From assembly GCA_007570915.1 (NCBI GenBank), contig RKSK01000179.1, positions 1-5,569 of the forward strand: a DNA stretch of 5,569 nt, written 5' to 3'. The notes under the pieces were generated by a model. It was not told where the DNA came from and did no database searches. It saw nothing but the letters and a program-made list of their open reading frames with translations. The DNA is from Cenarchaeum sp. (lineage in GTDB: Archaea > Thermoproteota > Nitrososphaeria > Nitrososphaerales > Nitrosopumilaceae). Position numbers and translations under genes: made by a program. The number at the start of each line of letters is the position of its first letter. The first letter of the stretch is position 1. Positions 1 through 5,471 of the stretch are shown piece by piece.

Positions 1-97
1 TGGGGCCTGCAACGAGTTTGGCGTCCAGCCGTGGCTGAGGCCGCCGAGGAAGCCACCTCCCTAGGAGGCTACCGGGTCCCCACATTTGGGATCTGTG
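1..97 (-). repeat. Left copy of 97-bp perfect terminal inverted repeat
   Basis: Bases 1-97 are the exact reverse complement of 5472-5568: base k pairs with base 5569-k without a mismatch, and identity stops at base 98 (a here, c expected from the other copy). The repeat begins at the first base of the window, so its true outer limit cannot be seen. Its inner 37 bases encode the last 11 residues and stop codon of the small membrane protein read on the minus strand. The plus strand of this copy is also open in frame 1 from base 1 to a TGA at 173-175, so it could hold the end of a gene entering from outside. No recognisable insertion-sequence end, tRNA or rRNA motif is visible. Confidence 0.97.
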
Positions 98-432
98 AGC
101 ATGTGACCAAACACCGCTTGCGTGTCATGGGTGCCCAGAGCGCCCTCCACGCGATAGATTCGTGACAGCAGTCTCTCGCACTGTACGGCCAGGTACATGG
201 CTGCGTCTATCTCTCCCTTTTCCTCCGCCTTGCGCGCCCGTCTCGAGCTCCGGGATGATAGTATAACATATACCATAAACATGAACGGAGGAATGCCTAT
301 GATGATATCTAACGGCCTGTGATCTCCGCTAGAGAGCATCGCCGCTGCCATAATTGCCGCAATAGAGCCGGACTTTGCCAAGTTTGTCCTCCATAGTGGA
401 TACTTTGCAGTAGGGGGGCGCAGCCTGCTCAT
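61..432 (-). CDS. Small two-helix membrane protein of unknown function
   Basis: I do not recognise a family for this 123-residue protein. A basic N-terminus is followed by a short hydrophobic stretch (about residues 22-35, rich in Ala, Ile and Met) and a clearer membrane segment (about 41-60, with IIIGIPPFMFMVYVIL). A strongly basic patch (61-69, RSSRRARKA) suggests that the rest stays in the cytosol, where residues 70-95 look like an amphipathic helix. The ATG overlaps the stop of the upstream TPR/YwgA-like gene by one base (TAATG), so translation is probably coupled; no Shine-Dalgarno sequence is clear. The last 11 residues lie inside the flanking repeat, so the natural C-terminus may have been replaced if the repeat marks a rearrangement or assembly junction. 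G+C is lower than in the plus-strand genes. The reading frame and coupling make it a credible gene; its function is open. Confidence 0.62.
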   Translation of the reverse strand: MSRLRPPTAKYPLWRTNLAKSGSIAAIMAAAMLSSGDHRPLDIIIGIPPFMFMVYVILSSRSSRRARKAEEKGEIDAAMYLAVQCERLLSRIYRVEGALGTHDTQAVFGHMLTDPKCGDPVAS

Positions 433-870
433 TAGCGCACGCGTCCACGTTCTGCCATGATCTCGTTTACCTCTTTGAAAACGCCATTGATCATATCCAT
501 GTCATAGTCCATGCGTTCGTGCTTTGCCTTCACAAACGAATCACGCGCACCGTCTACGCCGTGGCCGCGCATGGCAAATGTGGCTATCTGGAGCCATTCT
601 GTCTCTCTGTCGTTAACTAGCCTTACAAACTCTTCAGAAGATCGCGTTTCTGGCCTAAACGGATCAATGACGCCGTTCGCCGTCTTGAGCCTGTGGGCGT
701 CAATGGCCAAGTTCGTCGAGAACGCCCCGCTTTCTATAAAGTCAAACCTGTACCCGATTCGCATTCCGAGCGCCTTTGCGATATACGCATATTTTTGCAG
801 GCGATGGCTCCCCTCGAACGTGTCAACCGACTCGGATCCCTTGATTATGCGCTTGTTGGCAAGGTACGCG
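98..870. other. Low-GC segment within a very high-GC window
   Basis: Hand counting 121-900 gives about 54% G+C, with individual 60-base lines as low as 42% (241-300) and 45% (481-540, 601-660). The line 901-960 is 77%, and sampled lines in the operon reach 78-82%. The shift is abrupt, at roughly 850-890. The segment holds the YwgA-like half of the fused gene and the small membrane protein. This fits acquired DNA, or genes under different selection from their neighbours; the exact right-hand edge is approximate. Confidence 0.6.
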
Positions 871-1301
871 ACAAAGCCGGCCAGCTCCCCGGCCATCGCG
901 GCCCGCGCGAGCCGCCGTGCCTGCTTGCTCGTGGCGGCGGAAGGAGCTTGGTGGGACGCCACCTCCGCCCCGCGCGCGGCATGGCCCTCCGGGGCGCCCA
1001 TGGCGAGCTCTACTGCCACCATCGCCTCGCCGTGGCGCCCGAGGCGGTGGAGTATGTGTGCCTTGCGCGCGAGCAGGCGCGCGTCTCCGGGGCGCCTGGC
1101 GATCGCCGCGTCGCACGCCCCGAGCGCGTCCTCGTGCCGCCCGAGGCCGCACAGGAGGGCTATCTTTTCTGCGTGCAGCGCGCCGTTGCCGGGCTCGGAG
1201 GCAAGCCTGCGGTCATAGTCCTCCAAGCCTGTGGGGGCCGCCGCGGACCCCTGGCCCGCCGGCATGCCGCGCCCCCCCGCGTGCGCCTGCTCTTGCGCCA
1301 T
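432..1301 (-). CDS. TPR protein fused to a YwgA/Panacea-like C-terminal domain
   Basis: The protein has 289 residues and no signal peptide, and is probably cytosolic. Two TPR-type helix pairs are visible at about residues 39-73 and 74-107, each with the pattern L..LGRHE/G.A, a protein-interaction module. An Ala-rich linker (about 108-135) leads to a C-terminal domain (about 137-289) containing RLQKYAYIAKALGM and, soon after, YRFDFIESGAFSTNL. This resembles the pattern RLQK..Y...G...YRF...GPYS..L of YwgA-like and DUF4065 (Panacea) proteins; here GPYS reads GAFS. Panacea domains act as antitoxins in known systems, while YwgA itself has no established role. The start at 1301 is supported by a TATA-like box 28 bases upstream (leaderless mRNA). 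The stop overlaps the ATG of the small membrane protein. The TPR half is very GC-rich and the C-terminal half is not, suggesting a chimeric gene. The family call for the C-terminal domain rests on motif memory only. Confidence 0.78.
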   Translation of the reverse strand: MAQEQAHAGGRGMPAGQGSAAAPTGLEDYDRRLASEPGNGALHAEKIALLCGLGRHEDALGACDAAIARRPGDARLLARKAHILHRLGRHGEAMVAVELAMGAPEGHAARGAEVASHQAPSAATSKQARRLARAAMAGELAGFVAYLANKRIIKGSESVDTFEGSHRLQKYAYIAKALGMRIGYRFDFIESGAFSTNLAIDAHRLKTANGVIDPFRPETRSSEEFVRLVNDRETEWLQIATFAMRGHGVDGARDSFVKAKHERMDYDMDMINGVFKEVNEIMAERGRVR

Positions 1302-1325
1302 GGTGCAGCGGTCGCACCGGCGTCC

Positions 1326-1332
1326 CTATAAC
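1326..1332 (-). promoter_or_regulatory. Probable TATA box of the TPR/YwgA-like gene
   Basis: Read on the minus strand, the sequence GTTATAG is centred about 28 bases before the ATG at 1301, the spacing expected for an archaeal promoter giving a leaderless transcript. It is AT-rich within a GC-rich intergenic region and faces away from the rpl15e promoter 30 bases further on. Confidence 0.5.
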
Positions 1333-1360
1333 AGCCTTGCGCGCCGGCGGCCCCGCCGAC

Positions 1361-1367
1361 TATATTA
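1361..1367 (+). promoter_or_regulatory. Probable TATA box of rpl15e
   Basis: TATATTA is centred 29 bases upstream of the ATG at 1393, in otherwise almost purely G/C sequence. Archaeal transcription usually begins about 25-27 bases after the TATA centre, so the mRNA would start at or within a few bases of the start codon. No Shine-Dalgarno sequence is present, consistent with a leaderless mRNA. Confidence 0.72.
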
Positions 1368-1392
1368 AGGGCGGCGCGGGCCGCGCCGCGCG

Positions 1393-1905
1393 ATGCGCGC
1401 GCACGCGATCCAGGAGAGGGAATGGACACGCATGCTCAGGGAGAACTCGCCGGAGATCCGCGCGCGCGCCGTGGCGTGGAGGCGCCAGGCCGCCATCGTC
1501 CGCATAGCGAGGCCCACGCGCCTCCAGAGGGCCCGCCGCCTCGGCTACCGCGCAAAGCAGGGCATCGCCGTGGTCCGCGCGCGCGTCGGCACGGGGGGGA
1601 TGCGCAAGCAGCGCCCGCGCGGGGGGCGCCGGCCAAAGCACCTCGGCGTGACGAGGATAAAGGGCGACGACAGCCTCAAGACCGTCGCGCAGAGGCGCGC
1701 GCTGGAGCGCTACCCCAACATGTCGCTCCTCGGGTCATACTTTGTCTACCGCGACGGGATGCACTGCTGGTACGAGGTCGTGCTCGCCGACCCCGCGCAC
1801 CCGCGAATCTCGCGCGACACGGAGCTCTTTGGGCGCCTCTACGCAAACCCGCAGCGCGGGGCGGGCGCCAGGCGCGGGGACGGCGCGGAAGGGGCCGCGG
1901 CCTGA
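1393..1905 (+). CDS. rpl15e: 50S ribosomal protein L15e (eL15)
   Basis: This is a structural protein of the large ribosomal subunit, found in archaea and eukaryotes but not bacteria; it binds 23S rRNA. The 170 residues carry the family landmarks in order: AWRRQ (28-32), RPTRLQRARRLGYRAKQG (40-57), the basic RKQRPRGGRRPKHLGV block (71-86), ERYPNM (105-110), GSYFVY..G..CWYEVVL (114-131) and DPAHPRI (133-139). Length is typical for archaea. I chose the ATG at 1393 because it lies 29 bases from a good TATA box and the N-terminal extension precedes the conserved SPEIRARAVAWRRQ region. The next in-frame ATG (residue 14) would give a shorter but still intact core. The C-terminal tail after residue 152 is Gly/Ala/Arg-rich and not conserved. 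Base use is extremely GC-rich, like the operon downstream. Expression is probably independent of the transporter operon, which has its own promoter. Confidence 0.96.
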   Translation: MRAHAIQEREWTRMLRENSPEIRARAVAWRRQAAIVRIARPTRLQRARRLGYRAKQGIAVVRARVGTGGMRKQRPRGGRRPKHLGVTRIKGDDSLKTVAQRRALERYPNMSLLGSYFVYRDGMHCWYEVVLADPAHPRISRDTELFGRLYANPQRGAGARRGDGAEGAAA

Positions 1906-1914
1906 GCGCGCCCC

Positions 1915-1924
1915 AGCTCGAGCT
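1915..1924. promoter_or_regulatory. Perfect 10-bp palindrome upstream of the transporter promoter
   Basis: AGCTCGAGCT is followed directly by a run of six A (1925-1930) and lies 10 to 33 bases before the transporter TATA box. The position suits an operator for a dimeric regulator or part of a purine-rich BRE region. A ten-base palindrome can easily arise by chance, so the call is tentative. The 67-base gap 1906-1972 contains no T-rich run that would mark an archaeal terminator for rpl15e. Confidence 0.3.
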
Positions 1925-1938
1925 AAAAAACCAGTCCG

Positions 1939-1945
1939 TATTTAA
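1939..1945 (+). promoter_or_regulatory. Probable TATA box of the ABC transporter-methyltransferase operon
   Basis: TATTTAA is centred 31 bases before the ATG at 1973, followed by about 27 bases of pure G/C up to the start codon. Spacing and contrast with the surroundings support a promoter producing a leaderless or nearly leaderless mRNA. It marks the transporter genes as a transcription unit separate from rpl15e. Confidence 0.7.
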
Positions 1946-1972
1946 CGCGCGCCGCCGCGCGCGCCCGCGCGC

Positions 1973-2971
1973 ATGGACGTGAAGGTTGTCGCAGCCGCAG
2001 CCGCGGCCGCCGCGGCGATCGCGCTGGCCGCCGCGCTGGGGGCCGTGCCCGGCGGGCCGGAGCCCGTGCGCGTGGCGTTCCTGCCGTCCGTGTCGCACGC
2101 CATCCCCATAGTCGGCCTCGAGCGCGGCGCGTTTGCCGAGGCGATGGCCCCGCTGCGCGTCGACGCGCTCGTCCTTGACAGCGGCACGCAGGCCGTGCAG
2201 TCGCTGGTGGCCGGCAGCCTCGACCTGGCGTACGTGGGGCCGGGGCCGGCCGTGAACGCGTTTGCGCGCTCGGGCGGGGGCGTGGTCATACTCTCCGGCG
2301 CGGCCAACGGCGGCGTCAGCCTCGTCGCGCGCGAGGGCGCCGGAATATCCGGCGTCGCGGACCTCGGCGGCATGCGCGTGGCCGTCCCGCAGGTCGCAAA
2401 CTCGCAGGACGTCTCGCTGCGCCACCACCTGGCCGGGGCAGGCCTCGCGCCGGCGGACCGCGGCGGGACCGTCATGGTGATGGCCGCCGCCGGCCCCGAG
2501 ATACACTCGCTCCTCTCGCGCGGGATGCTCGACGCGGCGTGGGTGCCCGAGCCGTGGGCCACGCTCCTCGTCGAGTCGCTCGGCGCCGAGCGCGTCCTCG
2601 AGGAGGCCGACCTCTGGCCCGGCGGCGCGTTCGCCTCCGTCGTGCTCGTCGCGCGCGCCGAGTACGCCGGGGGCAGGCCCGGCGAGGTGGCGTCGTGGCT
2701 CGGCGCGCACAACGCGACTGCGGCGTGGATCGCGGCCAACCCGGGCGGCGCGCGCGAGGCGTACGCGTCGTTTGCCTCGCGCGAGGCCCTCGCCGCGCTG
2801 CCGGCCGGCGTCCTCGAGGCGGCCTTTTCGAGGGTCGAGGTCACGACGGCGGCGCCCGAGGGCCCGATACTCGAGTTTGCGAGGCGCGCGGCGGCCCTGG
2901 GCTACCTGGACGCCCCGCCCGCCGCGACCGATGGGATATTTTACGGGGCCGCCGGCGGCGCCGGCGGCTAG
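1973..2971 (+). CDS. ABC transporter substrate-binding protein, NitT/TauT/SsuA type
   Basis: This is the extracellular ligand-binding subunit of an importer. Its 332 residues begin with a hydrophobic, nearly all-Ala segment (about 5-24) serving as signal peptide or membrane anchor. There is no cysteine anywhere, so it is not a lipoprotein; anchoring by the N-terminal helix is likely. Family features follow in order: VRVAFLPSVSHAIPIVGLERGAF (32-54), GTQAVQSLVAGSLDLAYVGPGPAVNAF (71-97), DLGGMRVAVPQVANSQD (130-146) and LDAAWVPEPWATLLV (186-200). The last has the EPWA motif common in sulfonate- and nitrate-type binding proteins. Length is normal for the family. It is first in a tight operon, with a TATA box 31 bases upstream of the chosen ATG; the next gene begins 6 bases after the stop. 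Known relatives bind sulfonates, nitrate, bicarbonate or thiamine precursors; the ligand cannot be read from the sequence. The methyltransferase in the same operon favours a sulfur- or methyl-containing compound, as inference. Confidence 0.92.
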   Translation: MDVKVVAAAAAAAAAIALAAALGAVPGGPEPVRVAFLPSVSHAIPIVGLERGAFAEAMAPLRVDALVLDSGTQAVQSLVAGSLDLAYVGPGPAVNAFARSGGGVVILSGAANGGVSLVAREGAGISGVADLGGMRVAVPQVANSQDVSLRHHLAGAGLAPADRGGTVMVMAAAGPEIHSLLSRGMLDAAWVPEPWATLLVESLGAERVLEEADLWPGGAFASVVLVARAEYAGGRPGEVASWLGAHNATAAWIAANPGGAREAYASFASREALAALPAGVLEAAFSRVEVTTAAPEGPILEFARRAAALGYLDAPPAATDGIFYGAAGGAGG

Positions 2972-2977
2972 GGCGCG

Positions 2978-3754
2978 ATGGCAAAGCTCGAGGCGAGGGG
3001 CATCAGCAAGTCCTTTAGGGGCGGCGGGGGGTACACGCTGCGCGCACTGGGCGGCATCGACCTCGCAGTCGAGTCCGGCGAGTTTGTCTGCCTTGTGGGC
3101 CCGTCGGGCTGCGGCAAGTCGACGTTCCTGAGGATCGTCGCCGGCCTCGACGCGCCGGACGCCGGCGAGGTCGTCTTTGACGGCAGGGCCGTCAGGGGGA
3201 CGGGGCCGGAGCGCATCATGGTCTTCCAGGAGGGCGCGCTCTTCCCGTGGCTGAGCGTCGGGGACAACGTCTCATTTGGCCTGCGCGTCAACGGCGTGCC
3301 GGCCGCCGAGCGCGCCGAGATCTCGGCGCGCTACCTCGAGATGATGCAGCTGGGCCAGTTTGCGCGATACCACCCGCACCAGCTCTCGACGGGCATGAGG
3401 CAGCGCGTCGCCATCGCGCGGGCACTCGCTATGGACCCCGACGTGCTGCTCATGGACGAGCCGTTCGCCGCGCTGGACACGCAGACGCGATACACGCTCA
3501 TAGGCGAGATGCAGGAGATATGGCAGAGGACAAAAAAGACGATACTCTTTGTCACGCACAACGTCGCCGAGTCCGCCGCGCTCGCCTCGCGCGTCGTGGT
3601 CTTTGGCAACCGGCCCTCGCGGGTCCGGACGGAGTTCCGCATAGACAGCCCGCGCCCGCGCCACGCCGAGGACGGCAGCCTCGCGTCCATACAGCGCGAG
3701 ATACTCGCCGCGCTGCGGCCCGAGGTCAGGAGGCAGGAGGGCCTCGATGGATAG
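2978..3754 (+). CDS. ABC transporter ATP-binding protein, NitT/TauT/SsuB type
   Basis: This is the cytosolic ATPase that powers the importer, working as a dimer on the permease. All motifs of an active ATPase are present in 258 residues: Walker A GPSGCGKST (41-49), Q-loop glutamine at 84 in VFQEGALFPW, signature LSTGMRQRV (136-144), Walker B VLLMDEPF (156-163) with catalytic Glu161, D-loop ALD (165-167) and switch His194 in FVTHNVAES. The signature has Thr where LSGGM is usual. VFQ..ALFPW and the FVTHNVAESAALASRVVVF region are typical of the NitT/TauT/Ssu branch. Length is normal. The ATG is 6 bases after the binding-protein stop with no convincing Shine-Dalgarno sequence, so translation may depend on the upstream gene. 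Its last eight bases overlap the start of the permease gene. Confidence 0.96.
   Translation: MAKLEARGISKSFRGGGGYTLRALGGIDLAVESGEFVCLVGPSGCGKSTFLRIVAGLDAPDAGEVVFDGRAVRGTGPERIMVFQEGALFPWLSVGDNVSFGLRVNGVPAAERAEISARYLEMMQLGQFARYHPHQLSTGMRQRVAIARALAMDPDVLLMDEPFAALDTQTRYTLIGEMQEIWQRTKKTILFVTHNVAESAALASRVVVFGNRPSRVRTEFRIDSPRPRHAEDGSLASIQREILAALRPEVRRQEGLDG
3736..3741 (+). promoter_or_regulatory. Shine-Dalgarno site of the permease gene
   Basis: GGAGGG lies five bases before the permease ATG at 3747, inside the end of the ATPase coding region; a second GGAGG lies at 3729-3733. This is the one clear Shine-Dalgarno site in the operon. It fits internal genes using ribosome binding sites while the first gene is leaderless, and it supports the overlapping start at 3747. 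Confidence 0.65.
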
Positions 3755-4505
3755 GCGGGCCGCGGCGCGGCGCGCTGCGTTCTATGCGGCCCTCGTGATG
3801 TCGTGGCAGGCCGCCTCGTCGGCCGGCGCGCTGCCCCCCGGGCTCCTCCCGTCGCCGCTGGACGTCGCCGCGGACCTCGCGCGCGGGGCCGCCGACTCTA
3901 GCCTGCTCGCCGGCGTCGCCACGACGCTCTGGAGGCTGCTCGCGGGCCTGGCGATCGCGATCGGCGCGGGGGTCGCCCTCGGCGTCGCCATGGCGCGCGT
4001 GCCCGCAGTCAACGAGACGGCCGGCTCGCTCGTCCTGGGCCTCCAGTCGATACCGTCGATAGCGTGGGTCCCCGTCGCGCTCATATGGTTTGGCGTCGGC
4101 GACGCGGGGATTGTGTTCGTCACGGCCGTCGGGGCCGTCTTTGCCGTGACGACTAGCATCTACTCTAGCGTGCGCAACATACCGCCGCACTACCTCGAGG
4201 CCGCGCGAAACATGGGCGCGCGCGGGGGCCACCTCGTCACGCTCGTCCTGCTGCCGGCGGCGTTCCCCCACATGATATCGGGCTTCAAGCAGGGCTGGGC
4301 CTTTGCCTGGCGCGGCGTCGTCGGCGCCGAGATGCTCTTCTCGTTTTTGGGCCTGGGGTTCTTGCTCAACGTGGGCCGGCACACAGTCGACATATCGCAG
4401 GTCGTCGCGGTTCTCGTCGTCATCATGGCCATGGGCATGGCCGTCGACGCGGCCCTCTTTCGGAGGCTCGAGGACCGCGTGCGCGAGCGCTGGGGGCTGC
4501 GCTAG
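3747..4505 (+). CDS. ABC transporter permease, NitT/TauT/SsuC type
   Basis: This is the membrane subunit that forms the translocation path, presumably as a homodimer. The 252 residues contain the family's N-terminal LPPGLLPSPLDV (29-40), then several hydrophobic segments (about 8-27, 54-83, 92-115, 119-137, 161-180, 189-208 and 216-236). The hallmark LQSIPSIAWVPVALIWFGVG is at 99-118. The cytosolic EAA loop that docks on the ATPase is at about 151-170 (EAARNMGARGGHLVTLVLLP). GVVGAEMLFSFLGLGFLL (190-207) matches the conserved region where SsuC/TauC proteins usually have AEM....GLG. Length is typical. The gene overlaps the ATPase by 8 bases with a good Shine-Dalgarno sequence, so the two are probably made in a fixed ratio. 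The stop is 3 bases before the methyltransferase start. Confidence 0.95.
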   Translation: MDRRAAARRAAFYAALVMSWQAASSAGALPPGLLPSPLDVAADLARGAADSSLLAGVATTLWRLLAGLAIAIGAGVALGVAMARVPAVNETAGSLVLGLQSIPSIAWVPVALIWFGVGDAGIVFVTAVGAVFAVTTSIYSSVRNIPPHYLEAARNMGARGGHLVTLVLLPAAFPHMISGFKQGWAFAWRGVVGAEMLFSFLGLGFLLNVGRHTVDISQVVAVLVVIMAMGMAVDAALFRRLEDRVRERWGLR

Positions 4506-4508
4506 GCC

Positions 4509-5462
4509 GTGGCGAGGCAGGCGTTCCTGGACGCGCTAGCCGAGCGCACGCTCGTGCTCGACGGCGCGATGGGCACCGAGATACAGCGCCTAGGCCCCTC
4601 GGCGGGCGACTTTCCCGGCGGCCAGGACGGCTTTAACGACGGGCTCGTCCAGAGCAGGCCGGGGTGGATACGCCAGATACACCGGTCGTACCTCGAGGCC
4701 GGCGCGGACTGCGTAGAGACGGACACGTTTGGCTCCAACAGGATAAAGCTCGACGAGTACGGCATGGGGGGGCAGACGGTCGGGCAGAACAGGGCCGCCG
4801 CCGCGCTCGCCGCCGCAGAGGCCGCCGCCGCGCCGCCGCCGGCGCGGTACGTGATCGGGGCGATGGGGCCCACGGGCCACCTGCCGAGCTCGGGCGACCC
4901 CGACCTCGGGCAGGTGCCGCTGGCCGAGGTACGCGGGGCCTTTGCGCTGCAGGCCGAGGGCCTCGCGTCGGGGGGCGCCGACGCGCTGCTCATAGAGACG
5001 AGCCAGGACATACTCGAGGTCAAGATGGCCGTGCTCGGGGCGCGCGAGGGCATGGGCCGCGCGGGGCGCGAGCTGCCGATAATAGCCAACGTCACGCTCG
5101 ACCGCTACGGCAAGATGCTGCTGGGGACGGGGGTGCAGGCGGCGTACACGACGGTCCGCGGTATGGGGATCGACGCGTTTGGCCTGAACTGCTCGACGGG
5201 GCCGGCCGAGATGGCGCCGAGCGTGGCGTGGCTCGACGCAAACTCGGAGCACCCGCTGCTGGTGGCCCCCAACGCGGGGATGCCCGAGAACGCCGACGGG
5301 CGGGCCGTCTACCGCATGGGGCCAGGCGAGATGGCCTCGCTCGTCTCGGAGTTCCTGGACCGCCACTCGCGCGTGCGCATCGTCGGCGGCTGCTGCGGGA
5401 CGAGGCCGGCGCACATTGCGCGCCTGCGCGCGGAGGTGGACGCGCGCGCGGGGCGCGGCTGA
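4509..5462 (+). CDS. Homocysteine S-methyltransferase (MetH N-terminal domain type)
   Basis: This zinc enzyme is predicted to transfer a methyl group to homocysteine, forming methionine. The 317-residue protein is a single Hcy-binding barrel: LDGAMGTEIQ (17-26), ETDTFGSN (70-77), IGAMGPTGHL (116-125), LLIETSQDILEVK (160-172), FGLNCSTGP (224-232) and IVGGCCGTRPAHI (291-303). The three zinc-binding cysteines, Cys228, Cys295 and Cys296, are all present, so it should be active. It lacks the pterin-binding, cobalamin and activation domains of full MetH. It therefore either works with a separately encoded cobalamin/folate subunit (split methionine synthase) or uses another donor, as MmuM and BHMT enzymes do. 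The GTG start at 4509, 3 bases after the permease stop, is chosen because the first in-frame ATG would remove the conserved DGA of the DGAMGTE motif. No Shine-Dalgarno sequence is evident, so coupling is likely. The stop lies 9 bases before the right-hand inverted repeat. The methyl donor is unknown. Confidence 0.93.
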   Translation: MARQAFLDALAERTLVLDGAMGTEIQRLGPSAGDFPGGQDGFNDGLVQSRPGWIRQIHRSYLEAGADCVETDTFGSNRIKLDEYGMGGQTVGQNRAAAALAAAEAAAAPPPARYVIGAMGPTGHLPSSGDPDLGQVPLAEVRGAFALQAEGLASGGADALLIETSQDILEVKMAVLGAREGMGRAGRELPIIANVTLDRYGKMLLGTGVQAAYTTVRGMGIDAFGLNCSTGPAEMAPSVAWLDANSEHPLLVAPNAGMPENADGRAVYRMGPGEMASLVSEFLDRHSRVRIVGGCCGTRPAHIARLRAEVDARAGRG

Positions 5463-5471
5463 GGGCGGAGG

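Noticed and set aside
511..1331. Plus-strand frames opposite the TPR/YwgA-like gene (511-1218, 693-1331)
   Set aside because: No domain is visible and no promoter is evident. The minus-strand frame has TPR repeats, a TATA box and a coupled downstream gene.
1946..1972. GC-only alternating tract before the transporter start as a terminator or repeat array
   Set aside because: It is a low-complexity run of CGCG/GCC typical of the local composition, lies between TATA box and ATG, and has no T-run or regular unit.
1942..2844. Long minus-strand open frames opposite the binding protein, such as 1942-2844 and 1676-2710
   Set aside because: They are antisense to genes with clear family motifs; very high GC removes stop codons. 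Their products are Arg/Ala/Pro-rich without recognisable motifs.
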